This document shows positions 7,039-16,525 of a stretch of 59,312 nucleotides of DNA, in pieces; positions within the stretch are counted from its first letter, which is position 1; every line of letters starts with the position of its first letter. Source of the DNA: Chitinophagales bacterium. Lineage in GTDB: Bacteria > Bacteroidota > Bacteroidia > Chitinophagales > Saprospiraceae. The stretch spans positions 1-59,312 of the forward strand of contig JAAFJT010000018.1 in NCBI GenBank assembly GCA_013298955.1, read 5' to 3'. A program made the position numbers and the translations under genes. Below the pieces are notes generated by a model that did not search any database, was not told the DNA's origin, and worked only from the letters and a program-made list of their open reading frames with translations.

Positions 7039-8169
7039 ATGAATCTTTCGTCAGCAGAATTATTGCGTTACGGTCGCCACTTGACTTTGCCCGAATTGGG
7101 TTTGGAAGGGCAGTTGAAATTGAAAAAAGGGAGCGTTTTGGTGGTTGGTGCGGGCGGTTTGGGCAGCCCGATGTTGCTGTATTTGGCGGCGGCGGGCGTT
7201 GGACGCATTGGCATCATTGACCCTGATGTGGTGGATGTGACGAATCTGCAACGACAGATTTTGTACAATAGTGCCGATGTGGGCAAATCCAAAGCGGAAA
7301 CAGCTCGCCGCAAATTATTGGAACTCAATCCGCATATTGATATTACAGTTTATCCTATTGCGTTAACGCGCCATAATGCGTTACAAATCATTGAAAACTA
7401 TGATGTTATAGCAGATGGTACGGATAATTTTCAAACGCGGTATTTGGTCAATGATGCTTGTGTTATCAAAGGAAAAGTGAATATTTATGGTTCGATTTTT
7501 CGGTTTGAAGGGCAAGTTTCAGTGTTCAATTATCCGCAGGCGAATGGAGAACGCGGTGTGAATTATCGGGATTTGTTTCCCGCGCCGCCGCCGCCTGATA
7601 TGATTCCTGATTGTGCAGAAGGGGGCGTTTTGGGCGTTTTGCCCGGCATTATTGGCAGCATTCAGGCGAGTGAGGCGATTAAAGTACTGACAGGAGTGGG
7701 CGAACCACTCGCTGGGCGACTTTTTTTATTTGATGCAGCGAGTTTTATGACCCGCGTGTTGAAAGTTTCTAAAAATCCAAACCTTGCACCTATCACGGAA
7801 TTGGTGGATTACGATATTTTTTGTGGTATAAAACCTATCGTTCAAAATAATATTCGGAATATAAGCGCAAGCGATTTATTAAAACAATTGAAATCCAATG
7901 AATCCTTTCAACTCATTGATGTACGCGAAAAGCACGAATTTGAAAGTGGCTTTATGGAAGGAGCGCAATCCATGCCTTTGAGTCAATTAACGACTTTTAT
8001 TCCAGAGATTCAAAAAGATAAAAAAGTGATTTTGTATTGTCAGAGTGGGAAACGCAGCGCGAAAGCATTAGGGCAACTTATTGATAATCATGGTTTTACA
8101 AATGTGGTACATTTAGAAAATGGTTTTGCAGGTTGGTTAAAATTTGAATCAGGCAAGAAGGAATTGTAG
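7039..8169 (+). CDS. moeB: MoeB/ThiF-type adenylyltransferase fused to a rhodanese domain
   Basis: E1-like enzymes of this group adenylate the C-terminal glycine of a MoaD- or ThiS-type carrier, and the rhodanese domain supplies persulfide sulfur for molybdopterin or thiamine synthesis. The 376-residue protein has the ATP site GAGGLGS at 37-43, DPDVVDVTNLQRQI, ADGTDNFQTRYLVND and CAEGGVLGVLPG. The C-terminal rhodanese covers about residues 275-372, with the active cysteine C334 in ILYCQSGKRSA. The first CxxC pair that binds zinc in E. coli MoeB and eukaryotic MOCS3 is missing: the linker runs SKNPNLAPITELVDYDIFCG and keeps only the last cysteine. Molybdenum use is supported by the coxSLM-like genes at 36-40 kb; thiamine use cannot be excluded. 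Confidence 0.9.
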   Translation: MNLSSAELLRYGRHLTLPELGLEGQLKLKKGSVLVVGAGGLGSPMLLYLAAAGVGRIGIIDPDVVDVTNLQRQILYNSADVGKSKAETARRKLLELNPHIDITVYPIALTRHNALQIIENYDVIADGTDNFQTRYLVNDACVIKGKVNIYGSIFRFEGQVSVFNYPQANGERGVNYRDLFPAPPPPDMIPDCAEGGVLGVLPGIIGSIQASEAIKVLTGVGEPLAGRLFLFDAASFMTRVLKVSKNPNLAPITELVDYDIFCGIKPIVQNNIRNISASDLLKQLKSNESFQLIDVREKHEFESGFMEGAQSMPLSQLTTFIPEIQKDKKVILYCQSGKRSAKALGQLIDNHGFTNVVHLENGFAGWLKFESGKKEL

Positions 8170-8193
8170 GAATAAAGGAGGCATATAACGGAT

Positions 8194-8226
8194 AACGTTT
8201 GGAGGGTTTAAAACCCTCCAAACGTT
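8194..8226. terminator. Perfect palindrome, AACGTTTGGAGGGTTT family, copy 1
   Basis: The arm AACGTTTGGAGGGTTT meets its complement around one central base, between the convergent moeB-rhodanese and FAD-oxidoreductase genes. Further copies are at 21880, 21960, 41257 and (variant) 45885, often followed by GTTGTCG. Confidence 0.7.
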
Positions 8227-8257
8227 GTTGTCGTTATTTAAATTCAAATATTTGTCG

Positions 8258-9451
8258 TCAAATCCGTTTGCATGATTCAAACCAAATCGGTTTTAATAAA
8301 GTCGGTTTATCCAATTTTGGTAAAGTAGATTGAGCTATTGCCTTGATTTTCAAGGATTTAAAAATAGTTAAAACTTTATCAGCAACTTCTGGCATCAAGG
8401 CAAATTTGACAGGGAAGACTTGAATTGCATTCATGCAAACATCCACACAGACATCTGTTGGCAAACTTGCTGCCGCTTGCAACGGTTCAGCCCTATCTAC
8501 GCGCAAAGTGGTCCAAGTCGCGTCCGACCAATGAAGGTGTGGCAATAATCGTTGCATCTCGGTTTGGGCAAAGCTAATTTGCTCTTTTTCAGACCGTTCA
8601 ACCCCTTTGGTTGCTATATCACCGCCCAAATACCAAACTTTTTGTTTTTTATTATTATAATGAGTCGTAATGATGACAGGTGTAAAAGCACCTTGCTCTG
8701 GCGAAACGCAGACCCCATAAAAAGAAGGCAAATCTGGTTTCTGAATCAACACTTGATGCAAAGGTCTTTTTTGTATTTTTTGAAACGATTGAAATGATAA
8801 TGAATTGATTTTCAAATCATTCATCAACGATTCATTGCCCGCGCCCGCGCAAAAAATAAAGAATTGAGCTTCAATTATAGTGTCCTTTTCTAAACGAATG
8901 GCGTTCATAGAACCGTTTTCATTGAAATAAAAAACTGGTTTATCCTTGATTTTAAAAATACAATCAGCAACATTTTCATACAAATTGTTTATCAAAGAAG
9001 GCATATCTAAAACCATTTCTGCTGCTTCAAATACTTGACCCGTATAATTAGGATGTTTTAAAACGGTTGGAAAATCGGTTTTAGACAATCTTTTAAAATC
9101 ATCACCCACTAAATCATCATAAAAATCAGTATTAACCGTTTTATTTTGCGTCCAATAATGCTGTTTTTGCGCAAAAATCTTGGTTTTCGTCAGTTGCACG
9201 ATTCCGCTACCTTGCAAGGCATCTATCCATGCTTGGCGCATCTGCTTCAATTGGGCAACAATGATTGGATTATTTTGATATTTAAAACCACTATGTATAA
9301 CACCTTGTGAATGAATAGTTTGAATACCACCAAGCGATTCATTTTCCAATAAAATTGCCGAATAGCCGACCTGTTTCAAATGATTTAACAACCAAAGTCC
9401 TGCAACACCGCCACCGAAAAGCACCACATCTGTTTTGTATATCGTTTTCAT
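8258..9451 (-). CDS. FAD-dependent oxidoreductase (DAO superfamily)
   Basis: A 397-residue flavoprotein of the D-amino-acid oxidase/glycine oxidase-like superfamily. The dinucleotide-binding motif is at the N-terminus (VVLFGGGVAGLWLLNHL, residues 9-25), followed by GGIQTIHSQGVIHSGFKY and an FICAGAGNESLM strand. The C-terminal FAD-contact part contains TLRVDRAEPLQ. The preferred ATG is at 9451 (MKTIYKTDVVLF); the frame could be extended by 11 residues, but those overlap the preceding gene and are not conserved-looking. Its ATG shares one base with the stop of the AlbA_2 gene (TAATG), so the two are translationally coupled. The substrate is unknown. No signal peptide is evident, so it should be cytosolic. 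Confidence 0.82.
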   Translation of the reverse strand: MKTIYKTDVVLFGGGVAGLWLLNHLKQVGYSAILLENESLGGIQTIHSQGVIHSGFKYQNNPIIVAQLKQMRQAWIDALQGSGIVQLTKTKIFAQKQHYWTQNKTVNTDFYDDLVGDDFKRLSKTDFPTVLKHPNYTGQVFEAAEMVLDMPSLINNLYENVADCIFKIKDKPVFYFNENGSMNAIRLEKDTIIEAQFFIFCAGAGNESLMNDLKINSLSFQSFQKIQKRPLHQVLIQKPDLPSFYGVCVSPEQGAFTPVIITTHYNNKKQKVWYLGGDIATKGVERSEKEQISFAQTEMQRLLPHLHWSDATWTTLRVDRAEPLQAAASLPTDVCVDVCMNAIQVFPVKFALMPEVADKVLTIFKSLKIKAIAQSTLPKLDKPTLLKPIWFESCKRI

Positions 9452-11376
9452 TACAATTGAAATAAATTCGGTTTTGCAACCCATTGTTTATGAATCCTAA
9501 AATCAGGTTTGCCTTTATCGGTTATGGACTTGCCATCCTTGCGCACGATAAAACCCTTGTCTTCCAATTGATTAAATATAAGTCTAATTTTTCTTTTAAA
9601 ACTTTCATAATTATTTAAATCAATTTTTTTGAATTGATTTAAATAAGCAAAAGTGCCTATGCGATTCGCGCTTACCACTTCTGTTTGACTCGCAAATTCA
9701 TTATGCACATAAATCGCATTCAACACCATTTGAGAATCAGGTTTTAAAAGCAACCATTCATTCCCAAAAATCGTACGCAACTCATGGGAAAAATCTTTTT
9801 TCATTAAAATTCTATCCACTTGATAAATTGGATAAATCTCAATACTACTCGGATTTTTAAAAATCAATCCATTTTCTTCCAATGCAACAATGGTTTCATT
9901 GTGATTATTGTCCATCGTAAGCAAAATCGTATAGCGTTCCAAGTGATTTAAGCGTTCTGACTTATAAAAAAAACTTAACATCACTTTTTCATCGTTACTT
10001 GGCATTCTACCCAATTTTGTGACGATATAATGGGCAAAACTACTTAACCAAATGTCCATTTCTTCATCATAAACCTTGCCTGTAGGGATAAATAATTTAA
10101 TTTCGCCCTCCGAAAGCACATAATAAGGCACATCAATCTGGTTGTCCAAACAAGCATCTATCAAAGAGGTCAGCCCCCTCCCTTTGCCTTCCCAATAATC
10201 AAAAATTTTCAATAAGAGCGTTAATTTAGGGTTTCGAGCCACTTGAATCGGTATAATACGCCGTATTTTACCCAAATCAGTATCCAAATAAATGCGCTGT
10301 CTGCGTTCAAACATGCCAGGATTGCGAATCATCAAACTTTCATTGGGGCGAATTTCAATAATGACGAACCTATCATTCCGATAATTTCGATGCGCCAGCG
10401 CGTTATTGATGCTTTCTCGAATCAATGCTTCGGGATATTCAGGTTCAGCAGTACCACCATTCGCATATGTAACACCTATTTGAATATTACGCCAAATAAA
10501 ATTGAAACTCCGTTCAATTAAATCTATAATATTATCATTTATAACCTCTTTACTTTGTGCTATTTTTGAAACATGGGGCGCAAGCACGTAACAATCGACC
10601 TCACATTTTCCTTGAATATAATTTTCAACAAAATCCCCACAAACCAACATGCCTAAAATCGTTGGTTGCATATCACGAACAAAATTTTGGCGCACTAAAA
10701 AAGATAGCGCATGGTTTAAATCTGTTTTCAACGTTTCACCTTTCCGTTTTCCCTTATTGAAACGCATAATATATTGATTTAATTTATCTATATTCATCAC
10801 TTCAATCGGTACATTGGGCACGATGGACAATTCTTGACTATTCACAATATCGCGTTTCAACTCTTCAAAAGACTCTATCTCCGCTAAGGTCAGGGCGTGA
10901 TCGCCTGTCAATTTTCTACGATATGCTGTTCCTTCATAGTAAACGTATTTTTCATCATCCGCTAATTCTTCCACATAAACAGCAGCTACTTTGCCACCCA
11001 TGAAATCAATAAGCTCAAATTTGGATATATAATGAGCTAAATTCAATATATTTCCATGCTTGTCACTGAATTTTTTAGGCAAATCTTGTTTTAAATGCTT
11101 TTCTCGGGCATCACTGTTGTCATAACCTGTAAATTTATAATAAGGTGGTTTTGCATTATTTTTATCATTAATACCAATTAAAATAATGCCTCCATTTGTA
11201 TTCAAAAAGGCACAAACGGTTTTATACCAATCATTTCCCCAATTGGCAGAAATATCTTTCAATTCAAAGCGATGCGTCTCCACTTCTTTATATTCATTTT
11301 TACGAATGCATTCTGCTATGATTAGCAAATTTTTCTCAACAATATCCATTCCCAACGATTTATTTAAATGAGCCAT
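9451..11376 (-). CDS. AlbA_2 (Schlafen-like) and GHKL-type ATPase putative regulator
   Basis: A 641-residue protein with an N-terminal AlbA_2 (Schlafen-related) nucleic-acid-binding domain, about residues 15-150: FELKDISANWGNDWYKTVCA, then TNGGIILIGINDK. The middle contains an ATP-binding module of the type found in many AlbA_2 transcriptional regulators: EALIRESINNALAHRNYRND followed by IRNPGMF and GKGRGLTSLIDAC. The C-terminal third is winged-helix-like (LEDKGFIVRKDGKSITDKG). Such proteins are usually annotated as putative transcriptional regulators or ATP-binding proteins; few have tested functions. A TATATTTG promoter box lies just upstream. It overlaps the FAD oxidoreductase by one base, suggesting the pair works together, but that is an inference. 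Confidence 0.8.
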   Translation of the reverse strand: MAHLNKSLGMDIVEKNLLIIAECIRKNEYKEVETHRFELKDISANWGNDWYKTVCAFLNTNGGIILIGINDKNNAKPPYYKFTGYDNSDAREKHLKQDLPKKFSDKHGNILNLAHYISKFELIDFMGGKVAAVYVEELADDEKYVYYEGTAYRRKLTGDHALTLAEIESFEELKRDIVNSQELSIVPNVPIEVMNIDKLNQYIMRFNKGKRKGETLKTDLNHALSFLVRQNFVRDMQPTILGMLVCGDFVENYIQGKCEVDCYVLAPHVSKIAQSKEVINDNIIDLIERSFNFIWRNIQIGVTYANGGTAEPEYPEALIRESINNALAHRNYRNDRFVIIEIRPNESLMIRNPGMFERRQRIYLDTDLGKIRRIIPIQVARNPKLTLLLKIFDYWEGKGRGLTSLIDACLDNQIDVPYYVLSEGEIKLFIPTGKVYDEEMDIWLSSFAHYIVTKLGRMPSNDEKVMLSFFYKSERLNHLERYTILLTMDNNHNETIVALEENGLIFKNPSSIEIYPIYQVDRILMKKDFSHELRTIFGNEWLLLKPDSQMVLNAIYVHNEFASQTEVVSANRIGTFAYLNQFKKIDLNNYESFKRKIRLIFNQLEDKGFIVRKDGKSITDKGKPDFRIHKQWVAKPNLFQL

Positions 11377-11390
11377 AGAATTTCACTCCG

Positions 11391-11398
11391 CAAATATA
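11391..11398 (-). promoter_or_regulatory. TAnnTTTG promoter box for the AlbA_2 gene
   Basis: TATATTTG on the minus strand lies 14 bases before the ATG at 11376, which predicts a very short leader. Confidence 0.55.
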
Positions 11399-11475
11399 CA
11401 AACAAAGCTGCAAAAGTCCAAAAACAAGCATCAACTACAAAATTTATTCATATCCTTATCGTTTTACGTAAAGAG

Positions 11476-11510
11476 TAGGTTTCGGAAACCTTCAAGGTTT
11501 CCCAAACCTA
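11476..11510. repeat. Near-perfect palindrome, GTTTCGGAAACC family
   Basis: TAGGTTTCGGAAACCTT faces its complement with one mismatch, around a central base at 11493. It is the second copy of the family at 5538-5572, here between a pseudogene and the AlbA_2 promoter. Confidence 0.65.
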
Positions 11511-11532
11511 GACTCATACGTTTTTAATTTTA

Positions 11533-11885
11533 TCAAAAATAGCGCATTGGGTCTTCCTCGAAAACACGCAAATTTTCATTCAAACCGCACATCAAAACCA
11601 TGTCATCTTGCGCAATCTTAAAATCAAATACATCAAAATTTTCTTTCAACCGATGAACCGTAGCCGATTTCGGAATCGTCGAAATCCCTAAATCCAAACC
11701 CCAACGAAAATGAACACGTCCTGACGCAAAATGCTTGTATTGCGAATCGCATTGCCGACTTCGGTTTCGTTGCGATACATCGCAGCCGTATCAAACAGGC
11801 GATAGCCGATTTCAATCGCTGATTCAATCGCGTGTTCTGCGACCTTATCATACCTATCGTAAACGCCTAATCCTAACATCGGCAT
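11533..11885 (-). pseudogene. Aldo/keto reductase pseudogene with an internal deletion
   Basis: The N-terminal part reads MPMLGLGVYDRYDKVAEHAI, continuing through IEIGYRLFDTAAMYRNETEV, which is the start of an aldo/keto reductase including the D-x-A-x-x-Y catalytic aspartate and tyrosine. After LRQDVFIF the sequence jumps, in another frame, to RWGLDLGISTIPKSATVHRL and KENFDVFDFKI, ending EDPMRYF at TGA 11533-11535, which is the family's C-terminal end. The central 150 or so residues, including the catalytic lysine and histidine, are gone. So this is a clear deletion pseudogene of a 2,5-diketogluconate-reductase-like enzyme. The N-terminus also lacks an in-frame start before NNGVEMPM except the ATGs at MPM. 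Confidence 0.85.
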
Positions 11886-12024
11886 TTCGACTCCATTATT
11901 TAATTTAGAATATAATTAGTTCATTTTCAATAATTTATATAATTATGCAAACGCAAATTGGCAGTCTTTTTGATTTTTATGTTCCAAAGATAGATTTTTT
12001 TCTATAAAAAACCAATTTTTGAAG

Positions 12025-12032
12025 TAGTTTTG
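12025..12032 (+). promoter_or_regulatory. TAnnTTTG promoter box for prs
   Basis: TAGTTTTG lies 22 bases before the prs ATG. A/T-rich sequence precedes it. Confidence 0.6.
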
Positions 12033-12054
12033 CGCGGTCAAATCGTACAAAATT

Positions 12055-12990
12055 ATGACCAATAATATCAAACTTTTTACGGGAACGAGTTCCCGAATCT
12101 TAGCCGAGCGCATTGCCGACGAATATTACCAAAAACTTGGTGACTTGACAGTTGCAAAATTCAGTGACGGCGAAATTCAACCTGTCATCAACGAATCCGT
12201 GCGCGGTGATATGCTTTTTTTCATTCAATCGACTTTCGCGCCATCCGACAATTTGATGGAACTTTTGTTGATGATTGACGCTGCAAAACGCGCTTCCGCA
12301 GGTTACATTACAGCCGTCATTCCGTTTTTTGGCTACGCCCGACAAGACCGCAAAGATAAACCGCGTGTCCCGATTGCTGCCAAACTCATTGCTAATTTGT
12401 TGCAAGCCGCAGGTGCAAATCGGATTATGACGATGGATTTGCATGCAGACCAAATTCAAGGTTTTTTCGATATTCCAGTGGATCACCTCAAAAGCGAACC
12501 CATTTTCATACAATATTTGGAAAATTCTAACATTGACAATCTTTTATTTGCTTCTCCTGACGTTGGCGGTGTGAAACGCGCTCGTAATTTTTCGAGAATT
12601 TTGGACAAAGATTTCGTGACTTGCTCCAAATATCGCAAAAAAGCCAACGAAATTGCAGAAATGAATGTGATTGGGGATGTCGAAGGTTTCAATGTCGTAC
12701 TCGTGGACGATATGGTGGATACCGCAGGGACGCTTTGCAAAGCGGCAGAAGTCATCATGGCAAAAGGCGCGAAAAGTGTCCGAGCCTTATGTACACATGC
12801 TGTTTTGAGTGGAAAAGCGTATGAAAATATCGAAAAATCGCAATTGACCGAGTTAGTCGTCTGCGATACGATTCCGTTGAAAGAGCAAACGCCTAAAATC
12901 AAAGTGGTTTCGACTGCAAAACTATTTGCCCGCGCTTTGCGCAATACGCACGAACATCGGTCTATTTCAGCTATGTTTGGAGGGGAATAA
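12055..12990 (+). CDS. prs: Ribose-phosphate pyrophosphokinase
   Basis: PrsA makes phosphoribosyl pyrophosphate from ribose 5-phosphate and ATP, the precursor for purines, pyrimidines, NAD, histidine and tryptophan. The 311-residue protein has SDGEIQPVINESVRG (about 37-51), FGYARQDRK at 92-100, the catalytic MDLHADQIQGFF with H130, and the PRPP loop VDDMVDTAGTL at 217-227. Its length is typical of class I enzymes. It has its own promoter and ends before a long inverted repeat shared with the convergent guaA. The two purine-related genes are thus neighbours but not an operon. Confidence 0.97.
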   Translation: MTNNIKLFTGTSSRILAERIADEYYQKLGDLTVAKFSDGEIQPVINESVRGDMLFFIQSTFAPSDNLMELLLMIDAAKRASAGYITAVIPFFGYARQDRKDKPRVPIAAKLIANLLQAAGANRIMTMDLHADQIQGFFDIPVDHLKSEPIFIQYLENSNIDNLLFASPDVGGVKRARNFSRILDKDFVTCSKYRKKANEIAEMNVIGDVEGFNVVLVDDMVDTAGTLCKAAEVIMAKGAKSVRALCTHAVLSGKAYENIEKSQLTELVVCDTIPLKEQTPKIKVVSTAKLFARALRNTHEHRSISAMFGGE

Positions 12991-13096
12991 GGTTTTCATC
13001 CATAAGATTTAGGAAAATATAGGAAAGGGTTTGGCAAATCATTCCGCATGGCTTGCGCAAAAAATGGATGCAGCCCAAACCCAAAGCAGCTATTTA

Positions 13097-13206
13097 AATT
13101 AGGAATTAGGGCTTTTTTAGGAATAAAGGACGGTATTTGCTTGATTTTTTGGTAAAAAATCAAACAAATACGGTACTTTATTCCTAAAAATCCCTAATTC
13201 TTAATT
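13097..13206. terminator. Long imperfect inverted repeat between prs and guaA
   Basis: Arms of about 50 bases (left arm begins AATTAGGAATTAGGGC; right arm ends CCCTAATTCTTAATT) with a few mismatches and a short central loop. It fills the gap between the convergent prs and guaA stops and can form one long hairpin on either strand. Confidence 0.65.
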
Positions 13207-13214
13207 CAATTGAA

Positions 13215-14753
13215 TTATTCCCATTCAATCGTCGCAGGTGGTTTCGTGCTAATATCATATACGACTCGATTCACACCGCGCACTTGATTGATAATATCCG
13301 TCGAAACTTCTGCTAAAAACTCATAAGGCAATCGACTCCATTCTGCTGTCATGCCATCCGTACTCGTGACGGCGCGTAAGGCAATCGTGCGTTCATAGGT
13401 GCGCTCATCACCCATGACACCAACAGATTGTACGGGCAAAAGCATCGTTCCTGCCTGCCAAACTTGGTCATAAAGTCCATGCGATTTCAATTTTGACATG
13501 AAAATAGCGTCTGCATTTTGCAAAATCGCTACTTTTTCAGGCGTAATGTCGCCCAAAATGCGGATTCCTAAACCCGGTCCCGGAAACGGATGTCGATTTA
13601 AAATATTCGTAGGTAAATCCAATGCTTTGCCGACCCTTCTCACTTCGTCTTTGAACAACATCCGCAACGGTTCGATGATTTTCAAATTCAATTTTTCGGG
13701 CAAACCGCCGACATTATGATGTGATTTTATCGTAACCGATGGACCGTGTACCGAAATCGATTCAATCACATCAGGATAAATCGTTCCTTGTCCCAACCAT
13801 TTGATGCCTTGTAATTTTTTCGCTTCCGCTTCAAAAACTTCGATGAAAACGCGCCCAATCGCTTTTCGTTTTTTTTCAGGGTCGGTAACGCCGCTTAACG
13901 CTTCATAAAAATTATCTTTTGCATTAATACCGATTACATTCAAACCCAATCCTTTGTAGGAAGTTAAGACTTCTTCAAATTCGCCTTTGCGCAATAAACC
14001 GTTGTCAATAAACACGCAATGCAATTGTTTCCCAACCGCCCGATGCAGCAACAACGCCGCAACACTCGAATCCACCCCGCCCGAAAGTCCTAACAAGACA
14101 TTATCGGTTCCAATTTGTTGGCGCAATCCGTTGATAGATTGTTCAGCAAAAGCACCTGGAGTCCAATCGCCTTTGCAACCTGCAATATTTTTAACGAAAT
14201 TGCCCAAAATTGTCGCACCATCCAAACTATGCGTCACTTCGGGGTGAAATTGCAGACAATATAAGGGTGTTTCACCGCGTTTCGCCGTTTTTTTGTACGC
14301 AGCAACAGGAATGCTATCGGTATCCGCCAATAATTCAAAACCATTCGGCAGCGTTTTCACAGAATCGCCATGCGACATCCACACTTGCGAACCTTTTTTA
14401 ATGCCTTTGAATAAGGGGTCACGACGGAAGATATTAGCAATTTTTGCTTTACCATATTCGCGCTTATCGGACTGCTCCACAACGCCACCATAATATTGTG
14501 CAACATATTGTGCGCCGTAACAAATGCCTAAAATCGGTTTTTGACCAACAATTTTGGACAAATCCGTGTGTAAAGCATTTGCATCCCGCACCGAAAACGG
14601 GCTACCCGATAAAATAATGCCTTTAATCGAATCGTCCAAAACGGGTATTTTGTTATACGGGACGATTTGGGAATAGACATTCAATTCCCGAATGCGGCGG
14701 GCAATCAATTGTGTGTATTGCGAGCCAAAGTCTAAAATCAATATTGTTTCCAT
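13215..14753 (-). CDS. guaA: GMP synthase (glutamine-hydrolysing)
   Basis: GuaA aminates XMP to GMP with ATP and glutamine. The 512-residue protein has the class I amidotransferase domain first: [15 protein letters not shown], the nucleophile C78 in LGICYGAQ, and H170 and E172 in QFHPEVTH. The ATP-pyrophosphatase domain follows (LSGGVDS at 223-229). The C-terminal dimerisation domain ends with the family signature KPPATIEWE. The start [10 protein letters not shown] is the only sensible one, and a TACTTTTG box sits only seven bases upstream, so the message may be leaderless. No guaB is in view. Confidence 0.97.
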   Translation of the reverse strand: METILILDFGSQYTQLIARRIRELNVYSQIVPYNKIPVLDDSIKGIILSGSPFSVRDANALHTDLSKIVGQKPILGICYGAQYVAQYYGGVVEQSDKREYGKAKIANIFRRDPLFKGIKKGSQVWMSHGDSVKTLPNGFELLADTDSIPVAAYKKTAKRGETPLYCLQFHPEVTHSLDGATILGNFVKNIAGCKGDWTPGAFAEQSINGLRQQIGTDNVLLGLSGGVDSSVAALLLHRAVGKQLHCVFIDNGLLRKGEFEEVLTSYKGLGLNVIGINAKDNFYEALSGVTDPEKKRKAIGRVFIEVFEAEAKKLQGIKWLGQGTIYPDVIESISVHGPSVTIKSHHNVGGLPEKLNLKIIEPLRMLFKDEVRRVGKALDLPTNILNRHPFPGPGLGIRILGDITPEKVAILQNADAIFMSKLKSHGLYDQVWQAGTMLLPVQSVGVMGDERTYERTIALRAVTSTDGMTAEWSRLPYEFLAEVSTDIINQVRGVNRVVYDISTKPPATIEWE

Positions 14754-14760
14754 GATGGGG

Positions 14761-14768
14761 CAAAAGTA
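14761..14768 (-). promoter_or_regulatory. TAnnTTTG promoter box for guaA, unusually close to the start
   Basis: TACTTTTG on the minus strand ends seven bases before the guaA ATG. Since transcription starts a few bases after this box, the leader would be only zero to about four bases. No -33 TTG is visible at the usual distance. Confidence 0.5.
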
Positions 14769-14772
14769 ATGG

Positions 14773-14809
14773 AATTTTCACCACAGCAGTACTTTTGTGG
14801 TGAAAAATT
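14773..14809. terminator. Hairpin between the AAA-nuclease gene and guaA
   Basis: AATTTTCACCACA pairs with TGTGGTGAAAAATT across a ten-base loop, with one bulged A. It lies downstream of the 14891-16498 gene and just upstream of the guaA promoter box on the same strand, so it may insulate guaA. Confidence 0.5.
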
Positions 14810-14890
14810 CTTTCAAGGAGCGAAAATCCTATATTTTAAAATAAACGCAGGTCTAAATGTACAAATTATTTTGGAAATAGGCATAAAATC

Positions 14891-16498
14891 TTAGTCCAAA
14901 ACTTTCACAATCCAAGTATCACTCACTCGTTCTTTTCTATTGAAATTAACGCCAATACCAACAATTATTTTGTTGGATAATTTATATTTGCGAGCATAGC
15001 CTCTCTCTCTAATTTGTTGAAAGGCTTCATCCGCCGTTTTATTAAATTTAAATTCAAAAATATAAATATGCGTTTGGGTTTGAACGATACTATCAGCTCG
15101 CCCTTTTGACGTATGCACTTCGCTCTCAATGAACGCGCCCAAATATTTAAACATCAAGTGAATCAGTCCATGAAAGAAATTTTCAGCCAGCAATGCCGCA
15201 TCAATATATCTATCCAAATCTTTGGAATCTTTGCGCACTTGTTTTTCAAACAAATTGTATGGAACATCTGAAAAAAGCGTATTCACAATGTCTTCAACGC
15301 GCCCTAAATCATTGCGTTGAAACGCTCTACTCAAATCTTGAACGGTGATTTCAGCAGGTTGTGATGTATAATGTGGTGATAAACAATCCATTAAATAGGC
15401 GTACATACTATCTCGAACCTCTCGGTTCGGATAACCCAAAACCATTTCACCCGTGTCAAAATTGCGTTTTTTAACCGTTAAGTAACCTGTTTGAAATAAA
15501 AGTGCAATTAAATCTAAATTATCCAAATCATATTTGTCCAAAAGCGTTCCACTTGACAAGGCATTTTCAAAAGTAAATTGAGTATGCCTTCGCATGATAT
15601 GAAATAAAAAGGTAGGTGTACCAGTACTAAACCAAAAATTGCGAAAATCGCCTTCGTATAAAAAATTAAGCGTTCCAAATGGATTATATAAAGTATGAAT
15701 GCCATCCCAACTAAATCCATTATACCATTCTTTAATCCGCCCTAACAAACTGGCTTGGTCAATCTGACGCTGACGCATTAACAATTCAATGTAATCTTCA
15801 AAATAAAATTCTAATTCATGCTGCGTATAACCAACAATATTTGCAAATTTCCGAATTAAGGTAATATCTTGCAAATGGTTTAAATCAGAAAAAATAGATA
15901 CTTTTGAAAATTTAGAAACGCCTGTGATAAAAATTAAACGCAGATATTTTTCAGAACTTTTCAAAACCGAATAAAACGCTTTCAAGGTTTTTTGATTGGC
16001 TTTTGCCTGTTTCAATCCTGATTGTTCTAAATAATCTATAATCGGTTTATCATATTCGTCAATTAAAACAACGACTTTGCCATATTGAGCATATAAAGTT
16101 GCTATCAACTCACTGAATTGACCTTTAAATGATTTTTTGGTTAATTGAATATTTTTGGTTTTCGCAATATCCAATAACTTATCCGTAATAGCGTCCGCCA
16201 AACCTAAATTTTGATAATCTAAGCTATCAAAGGATAGGTAAATTACAGGGTTTTTTTGAGACCAATCCCATTTATCCGCTATCCATAAATCATTGAATAA
16301 CAACTGATTCCCTTCAAATAATTCGCTTAAAGTGGAAACCAATAGTGATTTTCCAAACCGTCTCGGACGTGACAAAAAATAAACGCCTTCTGTGGATGCA
16401 ATTTGATAAACATATTCCGTTTTATCAACATACACATAATTACTCGACCTCATTTTGAGGAAGGTCTGAACGCCAATAGGGAGCTTTTTGAGTGACAT
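14891..16498 (-). CDS. AAA-ATPase-like protein with PD-(D/E)XK nuclease domain
   Basis: A 535-residue member of the widespread AAA-ATPase_like plus PDDEXK_9 (DUF1703) family. The N-terminal half has the family's modified P-loop SRPRRFGKSLLVSTL (about 43-57) and Walker B VVVLIDEYDKPI with D147 and E148. The C-terminal nuclease-like domain keeps the D-(x)n-E-x-K signature: D468 in GRADSIV and E482/K484 in YIFEFKFNK. The family is abundant and often repeated in Bacteroidota genomes, and its biological function is not established. A broken paralogue sits at 34809-35756. A TATCTTTG promoter box lies 27 bases upstream of the ATG. Confidence 0.88.
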   Translation of the reverse strand: MSLKKLPIGVQTFLKMRSSNYVYVDKTEYVYQIASTEGVYFLSRPRRFGKSLLVSTLSELFEGNQLLFNDLWIADKWDWSQKNPVIYLSFDSLDYQNLGLADAITDKLLDIAKTKNIQLTKKSFKGQFSELIATLYAQYGKVVVLIDEYDKPIIDYLEQSGLKQAKANQKTLKAFYSVLKSSEKYLRLIFITGVSKFSKVSIFSDLNHLQDITLIRKFANIVGYTQHELEFYFEDYIELLMRQRQIDQASLLGRIKEWYNGFSWDGIHTLYNPFGTLNFLYEGDFRNFWFSTGTPTFLFHIMRRHTQFTFENALSSGTLLDKYDLDNLDLIALLFQTGYLTVKKRNFDTGEMVLGYPNREVRDSMYAYLMDCLSPHYTSQPAEITVQDLSRAFQRNDLGRVEDIVNTLFSDVPYNLFEKQVRKDSKDLDRYIDAALLAENFFHGLIHLMFKYLGAFIESEVHTSKGRADSIVQTQTHIYIFEFKFNKTADEAFQQIRERGYARKYKLSNKIIVGIGVNFNRKERVSDTWIVKVLD

Positions 16499-16525
16499 GA
16501 TGCGATTTTTTTTAGTTTTCTATGG

